Source: JAVKFF01 sp040226215 (lineage in GTDB: Bacteria; Pseudomonadota; Alphaproteobacteria; DSM-16000; Inquilinaceae). From it: 29,716 nucleotides of DNA. The stretch covers positions 1-29,716 of the forward strand of contig JAVKFF010000027.1 of the NCBI GenBank assembly GCA_040226215.1, written 5' to 3'. The position numbers and the translations under genes were made by a program. Position 1 is the stretch's first letter; every line of letters starts with the position of its first letter. The notes beneath the pieces were generated by a model. The model was not told the DNA's origin, searched no databases, and worked only from the letters and a program-made list of their open reading frames with translations. Positions 8,909 through 14,810 of the stretch are shown piece by piece.

Positions 8909-8937
8909 GAGATAAGCGGCGGCGCGATGGCCGTCAA
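8909..8937 (-). promoter_or_regulatory. Candidate sigma-70-type promoter for def-fmt-truA
   Basis: On the minus strand TTGACG (8937-8932; five of six matches to the -35 consensus) is followed after exactly 17 bases by TATCTC (8914-8909; three of six to the -10). The predicted start falls near 8901-8903, only about 2-4 bases before the def ATG at 8899. This is read by eye; the -10 is weak. Confidence 0.42.
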
Positions 8938-9011
8938 GCGAGGGCGGCGGGGTGGCCGGACATGCTAGGCTTGCGCGCCATGAGCGAATCAGCGCGACGA
9001 CCGTTATCCCC

Positions 9012-10193
9012 ATGACCCTCGACGACCCCATCGTCCTCATCGTCCTCGTCGCCGTGGCGGCCCTGCTGGTCGGCGCGCTCGGCCTGTGGGCCGGGCGGCG
9101 GCTGCGCGACCCGGCGGCAGAGACCCAGGCCCAGGCGCTGGGCGACACCCTGCGCCAGCTCGCCGACGCCCAGGCCAAGCTGGAGGGCCGGCTCTCCCAC
9201 TTCGCGGAGGCCGAGGCGCACCGCGCCTCCTCGCTGGCCGACCGCATGCAGGCGCAGGAGCGCTACATCGCCGAGGCGCTGGACAAGCGGCTGGGCGAGG
9301 TGCAGCGCCGGGTCGGCGAGAGCCTCGAGGGTCAGACCAAGCAGACGGCCGAAACGCTGAACAATCTGCGCGAGCGGCTGTCGGTGATCGACGCCGCGCA
9401 GAAGAACATCACCGAGCTGTCGACCCAGGTGGTCGGCCTGCACGACGTGCTGAACAACAAGCAGGCGCGCGGCGCCTTCGGCGAGGTCCAGCTCGACGCC
9501 ATCATCCGCGCCGCCCTGCCGCCCTCGGCCTTCGGCTTCCAGGTGCAGCTGGGCGAAGGCCGGCGCGTCGACTGCCTGATCCGCCTGCCCAACCCGCCGG
9601 GGCCGATCGCCATCGATTCGAAGTTCCCGCTCGATGCCTACCGGGCGCTGGCCGGCGCCAAGGACGAGGCGACGAAGGTCCAGGCCGCCCGCCAGTTCGC
9701 CACCGATGTGCGCAAGCACATCACCGACATCGCCGAACGCTACATCGTGCCCGGCGAGACGGCGGATTCGGCCCTGATGTTCCTGCCCTCCGAGGCGGTC
9801 TATGCCGAGCTGCACGCCAATTTCGGCCAGGTCGTCGAGGAGGGCTACCGCCGCCGGGTGTGGATCGTCTCGCCGACCACGCTGTGGGCAACGCTGACCA
9901 CGATCCGCGCCGTCCTGAAGGACGTCCGCATGCGCGAGCAGGCCGGCGTCATCCAGGCCGAGGTGCGCCGCCTGCTGGACGACATGGGCCGGCTCGACAA
10001 GCGGGTGGACAATTTGAAGCGCCATTTCCGCCTGGCCAGCGAGGACATCGACCAGATCGGCACCTCGACCCAGAAGATCATCGGCCGCGGCGAGAAGATC
10101 GAGGCCCTGGAGATGGCCGAGGCGGCGGACGGCGAGGACGCCACCCTGTCGCTGGAGGACGCCACGGGAAAGGTGCGCGAGAGCGGCGAGTAG
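9012..10193 (+). CDS. rmuC: DNA recombination protein RmuC homologue
   Basis: RmuC limits recombination at inverted repeats in E. coli and carries a predicted restriction-endonuclease-fold domain. The 393-aa product has one N-terminal membrane helix (about residues 6-28), a long charged, Gln/Ala-rich coiled-coil stretch (about 35-130), then the RmuC core with RGAFGEVQLDAIIRAALPP, DCLIRLPNP, IAIDSKFPLDAYRAL and the FLPSEAVYAELHANFG segment. ATG at 9012 is chosen because it starts just before the membrane helix; the frame stays open upstream to 8952. It is divergent from def across about 110 bases. A palindromic repeat element begins 3 bases after its stop. Confidence 0.93.
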   Translation: MTLDDPIVLIVLVAVAALLVGALGLWAGRRLRDPAAETQAQALGDTLRQLADAQAKLEGRLSHFAEAEAHRASSLADRMQAQERYIAEALDKRLGEVQRRVGESLEGQTKQTAETLNNLRERLSVIDAAQKNITELSTQVVGLHDVLNNKQARGAFGEVQLDAIIRAALPPSAFGFQVQLGEGRRVDCLIRLPNPPGPIAIDSKFPLDAYRALAGAKDEATKVQAARQFATDVRKHITDIAERYIVPGETADSALMFLPSEAVYAELHANFGQVVEEGYRRRVWIVSPTTLWATLTTIRAVLKDVRMREQAGVIQAEVRRLLDDMGRLDKRVDNLKRHFRLASEDIDQIGTSTQKIIGRGEKIEALEMAEAADGEDATLSLEDATGKVRESGE

Positions 10194-10196
10194 GCC

Positions 10197-10360
10197 GGCG
10201 AGGACGGGCGAGAGGTCCCGGGTCTGCAGCGCATCACTGGCGTGCTGCGCTGCGCACGGGACGACGCAGGTCATTTGACTTCCAATTTCATCGTCGTCCC
10301 GTGCGCGATGCGGCGCGAAGTGACGCTTCGCAGACCCGGGACCTCCCGCCCGTCTTCGCC
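10197..10360. repeat. Long inverted-repeat element, copy 1
   Basis: A 164-bp element bounded by GGCGAGGACGGGCG (10197-10210) and its near-perfect reverse complement CGCCCGTCTTCGCC (10347-10360). Inside, GGTCCCGGGTCTG (about 10214-10226) pairs with CAGACCCGGGACC (about 10331-10343), and ACGGGACGAC (about 10256-10265) pairs with GTCGTCCCGT (10293-10302), around an AT-richer centre. A second copy lies at 27863-28032. No gene is seen inside. Together with the next 44 bases it fills the gap between the convergent rmuC and recR genes. Confidence 0.85.
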
Positions 10361-10404
10361 AGGCCCGTTCCCGCGAGCGGGACCTCCCCGCCCATCCTCT
10401 CCGT

Positions 10405-10998
10405 CTACAGCAGCCGGCGCGATTGCATGGCGGCCAGCAGCGTGCCGTCGTCGAGATAGTCGAGCTCGCCGCCGACAGGCACGCCGTGGGCGAGGCGGGT
10501 GACGCGCACGCCCGTGGCCGCGAGCTGGTCGTGGATGTAGTGGGCCGTGGTCTGGCCGTCGACCGTGGCGTTGAGCGCCAGGATGACCTCCGACGAGCCT
10601 TCGGCCCGCACCCGGCGCACCAGGTCGGGGATGCGCAGATCCTCCGGGCCGACGCCGTCGAGCGCCGACAGGGTGCCGCCGAGCACGTGGTAGAGGCCGC
10701 GGAAGCCGGCCGTGCGTTCCAGCGCCCAGAGGTCGGCCACGTCCTCCACCACGCAGATCACAGACCGGTCGCGCGACGTGTCGGCGCAGACCTGGCAGGG
10801 GTCGAGGGTGTCGAGATTGCCGCAGGTGGAGCAGGTGACGATGGCGTCGGCGGCGGTCGCCAGGGCCTCGGCCAGCGGACGCAGCACCTGGTCGCGGCGG
10901 GCGATCAGGTGCAGCGCCAGGCGGCGTGCCGAGCGCGGCCCCAGGCCTGGCAGCCGGGCCAGCAGGTTGATCAGCTGGTCGATCTCGCGGCCGGCCAT
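10405..10998 (-). CDS. recR: Recombination mediator protein RecR
   Basis: Acts with RecF and RecO to load RecA at gapped DNA. The 197-aa protein shows an N-terminal helix-hairpin-helix (LLARLPGLGPRSARRLALHL, about 11-30), a four-cysteine zinc site (Cys56, Cys59, Cys68, Cys71 in CSTCGNLDTLDPCQVC) and a Toprim domain from about residue 78 (VICVVEDVADLWALE, then LALNATVDGQTT). Length is normal. The order dnaX-ybaB-recR is conserved across many bacteria; recR starts 31 bases after ybaB and is the last gene of the transcript. Confidence 0.97.
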   Translation of the reverse strand: MAGREIDQLINLLARLPGLGPRSARRLALHLIARRDQVLRPLAEALATAADAIVTCSTCGNLDTLDPCQVCADTSRDRSVICVVEDVADLWALERTAGFRGLYHVLGGTLSALDGVGPEDLRIPDLVRRVRAEGSSEVILALNATVDGQTTAHYIHDQLAATGVRVTRLAHGVPVGGELDYLDDGTLLAAMQSRRLL

Positions 10999-11029
10999 GG
11001 CGGCGGGTCTCGGGCGCGGTCGCGGCGGC

Positions 11030-11353
11030 TCAGAAGGGCAGCTTGAAGCCGGGCGGCAGGTTCAGCCCGCCCATCAGCTTCTGCGTCTCCTCCTGCACCG
11101 CGGCCTCGACCCGGCCCTTGCCGTCGTTGACCGCGGCCACCACCAGGTCCTCCAGCACCTCGACGTCGTCGCGATCGACCAGGCTCGGGTCGATCTTCAG
11201 CGCCTTCAGCTCGCCCTTGCCGTTCAGCGTCGCCGTCACCATGCCGGCGCCGGAGCTGCCCCTGACCTCGATGTCGCCGAGACGCTCCTGCATCTCGGCC
11301 ATCTTGGTCTGCATCTCCTGCGCCTGCTTCATCATCTGGCTCAGGTTCTTCAT
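11030..11353 (-). CDS. ybaB: YbaB/EbfC family nucleoid-associated protein
   Basis: Small dimeric DNA-binding protein (107 aa) of the YbaB/EbfC family, nearly always between dnaX and recR. It begins with MKNLSQMMKQAQEMQTKMAE, the typical long amphipathic helix, followed by the core with VRGSSGAGMVTATLNGKGEL and KIDPSLVDRDDVEVLEDLV. ATG at 11353 was chosen over an upstream in-frame TTG because it gives the family's standard start. The C-terminus ends in the Gly/Pro-rich GGLNLPPGFKLPF, also typical. The gap to dnaX is 80 bases. Confidence 0.94.
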   Translation of the reverse strand: MKNLSQMMKQAQEMQTKMAEMQERLGDIEVRGSSGAGMVTATLNGKGELKALKIDPSLVDRDDVEVLEDLVVAAVNDGKGRVEAAVQEETQKLMGGLNLPPGFKLPF

Positions 11354-11433
11354 CGCCTGTCGCACTCTCAATCGCTGTGGTTGTCGGCGACGCCGGCGAC
11401 AATGCCGAGGCCGCCTTGCGGGCGACCGTCAGG

Positions 11434-13545
11434 TCAGTCGTCGTCCTCGTCGGGCATGTCGTCCCCGCCGATGTCGGCCTCTCCGGCCGCGCTGTCAAGC
11501 GGCTGCTCGCGTCCCAGCCCGGTGCCGGGTGGCGCGTTGTCCGCGGCGTCGAGCCGGCGGATGGCCTGGATCGTCGCGCCCGGGAAGGCCGCCATGATGC
11601 GCCGGACCAGCGGATGGTTCTCCGCCTCGGCGCGGGATTTCGCCTGGGCGCTCTCCTCGCGCTGCCTCATGGTCGGTTCGCCGGCCTCACCGGAGACGCT
11701 GACCATCCAGCGCCGGCCGGTCCACTCCTCGAGATGCCGGGCGATACGGGGGGCGAGGTCGCGCGGCGCCCGCTCGCTCGGCCGGAACTCCAGGCGCCCG
11801 GGCTCGTAGCGCACCGGGTGCAGGTCGGCGAAGACGTGGTTGAACAGCAGGCCGTCGGCGCGCTGCTCGAAAAGCGCGACCATGGCCTCGAAGCTGGGCG
11901 GCACCGGCTTCGCCGGCGGTGTGTTCTCGGGCACGATCTCCGGGGCGTTGCGGGGCGTGGCCATGGTCCTGCTCTCGGGCGCCGTTTCCGCCACCTCCGG
12001 CGCCGCCGGCTCGACCACGGCGAGCCTGGCCCGCGCCGCGCCGCCGCCACGCGGGGCGGCGTGCGCCGGGGCACCGGCGCCGACCGCCTGCGGCAGGTCC
12101 GCCGCCGCGCGTGCCTGGCCGGACGAAGATCCCGATGCCAGGCCGGACTGGGCGCCGGACCGGGCGCCGGACTGGGCGCCGGACGGGGACGCCCCGGAGG
12201 CGGCCGTGCCGCCGGCCGGGCGCGCGTCGTCGCCGACGCCTTCCTGCAGCTTCTTCAGCATGTCGCCCGGCGTGGGCAGCATGCCGGCATGGATCAGGCG
12301 GATGACGACCATCTCCAGCGCCATCTCCGGCCGCGGCGCGCTCGCCACCTCGCCGGCCCCCTTCAACAGCATCTGCCAGGCGCGGGTCAGCACCGGCAGG
12401 GAAAGCGCCTCGGCCAGCGCCTTGCCGCGGGTGCGCTCGAACTCCGGCAGGCCCGGCGCGGACAGCATGTCGGGCACCAGCTTGGACCGCGTCAGCAGGT
12501 GCACCAGGTCGAGCAGGTCCTCGATCACCTGGGCCGGCTCGCTCGCCCCCTCGTGCAGGCGGTCGAGCACGCCGAGCGCCGCCTTTGCCTCGCCGGCGAA
12601 GATCGCCTCGGCGAGATCGAAGATCACCGCCCGGTCGGCCTGGCCCAGCATGGCCTGCACCGCCTGGAGGTCGATCGCGGAACCGCCTTCGCCCTGCACG
12701 CCGCCCTGCACGCCACTCTGGGCGCCACTCTGGGCAATCGCCTGGTCGAGCAGGCTGAGCCCGTCGCGGGCCGAGCCGTCGGCGGCGCGGGCGATCAGCG
12801 CCACTGCCTCCGGCGCCACCGTCACGCCCTCGGCGGCGAGGATGCGCCCGAACAGGGCGATCAGCTCGCTGACGTCGAGCCGGCGCAGGTCGAAGCGCTG
12901 GCAGCGCGACAGCACCGTGACCGGCACCTTGCGGATCTCGGTGGTGGCGAAGATGAACTTCACATGCGGCGGCGGCTCCTCAAGCGTCTTCAGCAGGCCG
13001 TTGAAGGCCTGCTTGGAGAGCATGTGGACCTCGTCGATGATATAGACCTTGAAGCGGGTCGAGACGGGCGCGTAGCGCACCCCGTCGATGATCTCGCGGA
13101 TATCGTCGATGCCGGTGCGGCTGGCCGCGTCCATCTCGATGACGTCGACATTGCGGTCCTCGGCGATGGTGCGGCAGTTGTCGCAGACCCCGCAGGGCTC
13201 CGGCGTCGGCCCGCCCTTGCCGTCCGGCCCGGTGCAGTTCAGCGCCCGGGCGACGATGCGCGCCGAGGTCGTCTTGCCCACCCCGCGCACGCCGGTGAGG
13301 ATGAAGGCGTGGTGCATGCGCCCGGACGTGAGCGCGTTGGTCAGCGTGCGCACCAGCGCCTCCTGGCCGACCAGGTCCTTGAAGGTCTGCGGCCGGTACT
13401 TGCGCGCCAGCACCCGGTAGGGCTCGGGCTTCCGCGCCGGCGCCGGCATGCCGGGCAGCAGCGGTCCGCCTTCCGGTGGGGCGCCTTCCGGGTTCTCGGC
13501 GGCGCTCTCGGGAGTACCGTCAGGGGATGGTTTGGAATCGGCCAT
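11434..13545 (-). CDS. dnaX: DNA polymerase III subunit tau (DnaX)
   Basis: AAA+ clamp-loader subunit of the replicase. With ATG at 13545 the product is 703 aa: a Pro-rich N-terminal extension (1-42), then the ATPase with Walker A GVRGVGKTTSA (85-95), a zinc module (Cys104, Cys118, Cys121, Cys124), Walker B DEVHML (171-176) and the sensor/Arg-finger SRC motif (213-215), domain III to about 410, a low-complexity linker, and a C-terminal tau region ending in an acidic tail. Starts at 13560 (ATG) or 13584 (TTG) are possible but less likely. Two GAQSG-type repeat inserts occur, at about 272-288 and 455-470. I saw no A-rich slippery heptamer, so I have no evidence for a frameshifted gamma form. 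Confidence 0.96.
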   Translation of the reverse strand: MADSKPSPDGTPESAAENPEGAPPEGGPLLPGMPAPARKPEPYRVLARKYRPQTFKDLVGQEALVRTLTNALTSGRMHHAFILTGVRGVGKTTSARIVARALNCTGPDGKGGPTPEPCGVCDNCRTIAEDRNVDVIEMDAASRTGIDDIREIIDGVRYAPVSTRFKVYIIDEVHMLSKQAFNGLLKTLEEPPPHVKFIFATTEIRKVPVTVLSRCQRFDLRRLDVSELIALFGRILAAEGVTVAPEAVALIARAADGSARDGLSLLDQAIAQSGAQSGVQGGVQGEGGSAIDLQAVQAMLGQADRAVIFDLAEAIFAGEAKAALGVLDRLHEGASEPAQVIEDLLDLVHLLTRSKLVPDMLSAPGLPEFERTRGKALAEALSLPVLTRAWQMLLKGAGEVASAPRPEMALEMVVIRLIHAGMLPTPGDMLKKLQEGVGDDARPAGGTAASGASPSGAQSGARSGAQSGLASGSSSGQARAAADLPQAVGAGAPAHAAPRGGGAARARLAVVEPAAPEVAETAPESRTMATPRNAPEIVPENTPPAKPVPPSFEAMVALFEQRADGLLFNHVFADLHPVRYEPGRLEFRPSERAPRDLAPRIARHLEEWTGRRWMVSVSGEAGEPTMRQREESAQAKSRAEAENHPLVRRIMAAFPGATIQAIRRLDAADNAPPGTGLGREQPLDSAAGEADIGGDDMPDEDDD
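12145..12190. repeat. 12-bp tandem repeat in the dnaX linker
   Basis: Three 12-bp units (GGACTGGGCGCC, GGACCGGGCGCC, GGACTGGGCGCC) plus a partial fourth, in frame. On the coding (minus) strand they encode GAQS-GARS-GAQS in the linker between the clamp-loader part and the tau C-terminus. Confidence 0.85.
12700..12735. repeat. 12-bp tandem repeat in dnaX domain II-III boundary
   Basis: Two identical units GCCACTCTGGGC (12712-12723 and 12724-12735) and a diverged unit GCCGCCCTGCAC (12700-12711). They encode SGAQSGVQGGV, an insertion just after the conserved LSLLDQAIA motif. The peptide resembles the one encoded by the other repeat about 550 bp away. Confidence 0.85.
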
Positions 13546-13590
13546 GGCTGGCCCGATCATAGCGACCCCGGCCCGCCGGTCCAACGGTGA

Positions 13591-13608
13591 CGGGCCCCGA
13601 AGGCCCGG
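13591..13608 (-). terminator. GC-rich hairpin between ffs and dnaX
   Basis: On the minus strand CGGGCC-TTCGG-GGCCCG forms a 6-bp GC stem with a UUCG-containing loop, 17 bases after the predicted 3' end of the SRP RNA and 45 bases before the dnaX ATG. No U-run follows, so it may be a weak terminator, a processing signal or simply a stable hairpin. Confidence 0.3.
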
Positions 13609-13624
13609 AGATTTGCGCTGGAGT

Positions 13625-13720
13625 GGAAGACTGAGCGGCGACCCGAGTCGAAACTCGTTACGGCTGCTTCCTTCCGGACCTGACCGGGTTGGCGAGGGAC
13701 CCGCCCGCCGTCAGCCTTCC
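13625..13720 (-). ncRNA. ffs: Signal recognition particle RNA, small bacterial type (4.5S)
   Basis: The minus strand carries the invariant SRP domain IV core GGTCAGGTCCGGAAGGAAGC, followed by AGCC, matching E. coli 4.5S RNA. The flanks form the expected long rod: GGAAG (13720-13716) pairs with CTTCC (13629-13625), GCTGA pairs with TCAGT, CGGCGG with TCGCCG, GGGTC with GACTC, and CCTCG with CGAGT. This gives a 96-nt RNA, close to the size of small alphaproteobacterial SRP RNAs. It binds Ffh for co-translational targeting to the membrane. The ends are set from the pairing and from the promoter just upstream, so they may be off by a few bases. dnaX lies downstream on the same strand, an ffs-dnaX neighbourhood also known from Gram-positive bacteria. 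Confidence 0.94.
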
Positions 13721-13727
13721 GCCGGCA

Positions 13728-13756
13728 CATATAGAAGCCGCGTGCCGTGGACGCAA
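13728..13756 (-). promoter_or_regulatory. Candidate promoter of ffs
   Basis: On the minus strand TTGCGT (13756-13751) and TATATG (13733-13728) are separated by 17 bases. The start expected 7-8 bases downstream coincides with the G at 13720, where the base-paired SRP RNA begins. The agreement between promoter spacing and RNA fold supports both calls. Confidence 0.55.
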
Positions 13757-13817
13757 GACCGGCTTCTCCGCTTCACCGACCGCCGGCACATCGCACGCCT
13801 GCGCGGCCGACCCGGTC

Positions 13818-14030
13818 TCAGCGGGGAAGGCGGCGGTGTTCGACCGGGCGGCCGGCGCCGGCCGCGAGCGTCGCGGCGGCTTTGACATGCCCCGGATCGT
13901 CGCCGGGATTATCCCCTGACGTGCTGGCGATGTCCCAGGGTCCGATGGCGAAGGGATCGGACGGATTGGCCCCGTCGGCGCCGCCCAAGCCATGAAACAG
14001 CGCCCCGAAAGCGTGAAGGATGGCGTTCAT
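13818..14030 (-). CDS. Hypothetical small protein (70 aa)
   Basis: I do not recognise this protein. It begins MNAILHAFGALFHGLGG, a short amphipathic or weakly hydrophobic N-terminus, then a Gly/Asp/Pro-rich middle (ADGANPSDPF, GDNPGDDPGH) and an Ala- and Arg-rich end. There is no clear signal peptide or membrane helix. Support for coding: ATG is preceded by GAGG at an 8-base distance, it starts 18 bases after the stop of the secreted cysteine-rich gene on the same strand, and third codon positions are mostly G or C. Against it: short length and no known relative. It ends 62 bases before the ffs promoter. Confidence 0.5.
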   Translation of the reverse strand: MNAILHAFGALFHGLGGADGANPSDPFAIGPWDIASTSGDNPGDDPGHVKAAATLAAGAGRPVEHRRLPR

Positions 14031-14048
14031 GATGATCGCCTCGTCAGA

Positions 14049-14387
14049 TCAGCGCATGCCGACGGCATTGGGAACCACCTGCAGACCGGGCACGGCCTGG
14101 AACACCTGCGGCGGCAGGGCGGGCTGACCGGCGATGGACCCGATGCCCTGCTGCGGAGACGATTCGACCACGCCATCGCTCGGCAGTCCGAGGCAGGCCG
14201 GCATCGTGCTCGCGATCACCCCGATATCCTCGTTTGTGGTGTAGCAGGTGCCGCCCTCCTTCGGGCAGACCCAGCAGCCGTCCGGATAGCAGATTACGTT
14301 GTAGTGGCATTCCTCCGCCTGGGCCGCCTGGGACGAGATCGCGGTGGCGAGGGCTGCGAGGCCGAAAATCCGGGTGATTGCTCTCAT
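14049..14387 (-). CDS. Hypothetical secreted cysteine-rich protein (112 aa)
   Basis: No family recognised. The N-terminus is a textbook Sec signal peptide: MRAITRI, a hydrophobic core GLAALATAISS, and a likely cleavage site AAQA|EE after residue 24. The mature part (about 88 aa) opens with a cysteine cluster, five Cys within about 22 residues (patterns ECHYNVIC, GCWVC, GTC), and a sixth in MPACLG, so disulfides or metal binding in the periplasm or outside the cell are plausible. The C-terminal half is Pro/Gln/Val-rich without Cys. An in-frame ATG lies 12 bases upstream, but the ATG at 14387 has a strong GGAGG five bases before it, so it is chosen. A second small gene follows after 18 bases. 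Confidence 0.75.
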   Translation of the reverse strand: MRAITRIFGLAALATAISSQAAQAEECHYNVICYPDGCWVCPKEGGTCYTTNEDIGVIASTMPACLGLPSDGVVESSPQQGIGSIAGQPALPPQVFQAVPGLQVVPNAVGMR

Positions 14388-14499
14388 AGCATCCTCCATT
14401 TGCTGGTTTCGCGCCTACTGTCGCGAGGGATGCTTCAATTTGTAGTGCAGGCGCCCGCAGGTCGCAGTGAAAGCGGTCACAGGCCGGCGGCCGTGGTCG

Positions 14500-14632
14500 G
14501 GTTCCAGGGGCAAGTCAGGCGAGGACGCCCACAAGATCCCGGCGCTCGCTGCCGCTCGGCCGGGATGACAACGAAGAGTTGTTACACATCAAAGCCGTCA
14601 TCCCGGCCGCAGCGCAGCGGAGAGCCGGAACC
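14500..14632. repeat. Palindromic intergenic element (different family from 10197/27863)
   Basis: Outer ends GGTTCC (14500-14505) and GGAACC (14627-14632) are inverted. The inner arms GGCCGGGATGAC (14558-14569) and GTCATCCCGGCC (14597-14608) are a perfect 12-bp inverted repeat around a 27-base AT-richer loop; intervening segments pair imperfectly (CGCTGC-type stretches). The layout resembles the long element at 10197-10360 but the sequence differs. Confidence 0.7.
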
Positions 14633-14682
14633 TCGCGAGGCTGGGTTGAGACAACGAGGATAAGACACTGATTTCCCTTGTC

Positions 14683-14702
14683 ATTCCCGCGAACGCGGGA
14701 AT
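14683..14702. repeat. 20-bp ATTCCC-N8-GGGAAT palindrome
   Basis: ATTCCCGCGAACGCGGGAAT is a near-complete palindrome that fits the ATTCCC-N8-GGGAAT pattern known from Neisseria dRS3 repeats; similar repeats occur in other proteobacteria. Only one copy is seen in this window. Confidence 0.7.
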
Positions 14703-14737
14703 CCAGATTGGCTGTGCGGGTTGCGCCGTCGGCCTGA

Positions 14738-14758
14738 ATCCCGGATCAGGTCCGGGAT
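14738..14758. repeat. Perfect 8-bp hairpin 53 bases downstream of prpC
   Basis: ATCCCGGA-TCAGG-TCCGGGAT forms a perfect 8-bp stem with a 5-base loop. It lies just after the prpC stop on the minus strand and could act in 3'-end formation of the prp transcript, although no U-run follows. The core resembles dispersed repeats of alphaproteobacterial genomes. Confidence 0.6.
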
Positions 14759-14810
14759 GACCCGGGAGGGGGAAGCGCAGTGCAAAGGCGTCGCCGCCCC
14801 CGTGCCGTCC

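Larger units (their letters stand above)
14388..14810. other. Intergenic region carrying three palindromic repeats
   Basis: This 423-base gap lies upstream of the secreted-protein gene and downstream of prpC, both on the minus strand. I see no credible gene in it. It holds three unrelated-looking palindromes (listed separately at 14500-14632, 14683-14702 and 14738-14758) and must contain whatever promoter drives the secreted-protein gene, although I could not identify a convincing one. Composition is more AT-rich around 14570-14595 and 14650-14680 than in the surrounding genes. Confidence 0.7.

Noticed and set aside
11434..13545. Programmed frameshift in dnaX making a gamma subunit
   Set aside because: I see no A-rich slippery heptamer in the GC-rich gene; the 12-bp repeats keep the frame.
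11377..13590. 737-codon plus-strand frame antisense to dnaX
   Set aside because: dnaX on the minus strand is unambiguous; the antisense frame is an effect of GC-rich codon use.
14500..14758. CRISPR array
   Set aside because: The palindromes differ from one another in sequence and spacing; there are no regularly spaced direct repeats and no cas genes.
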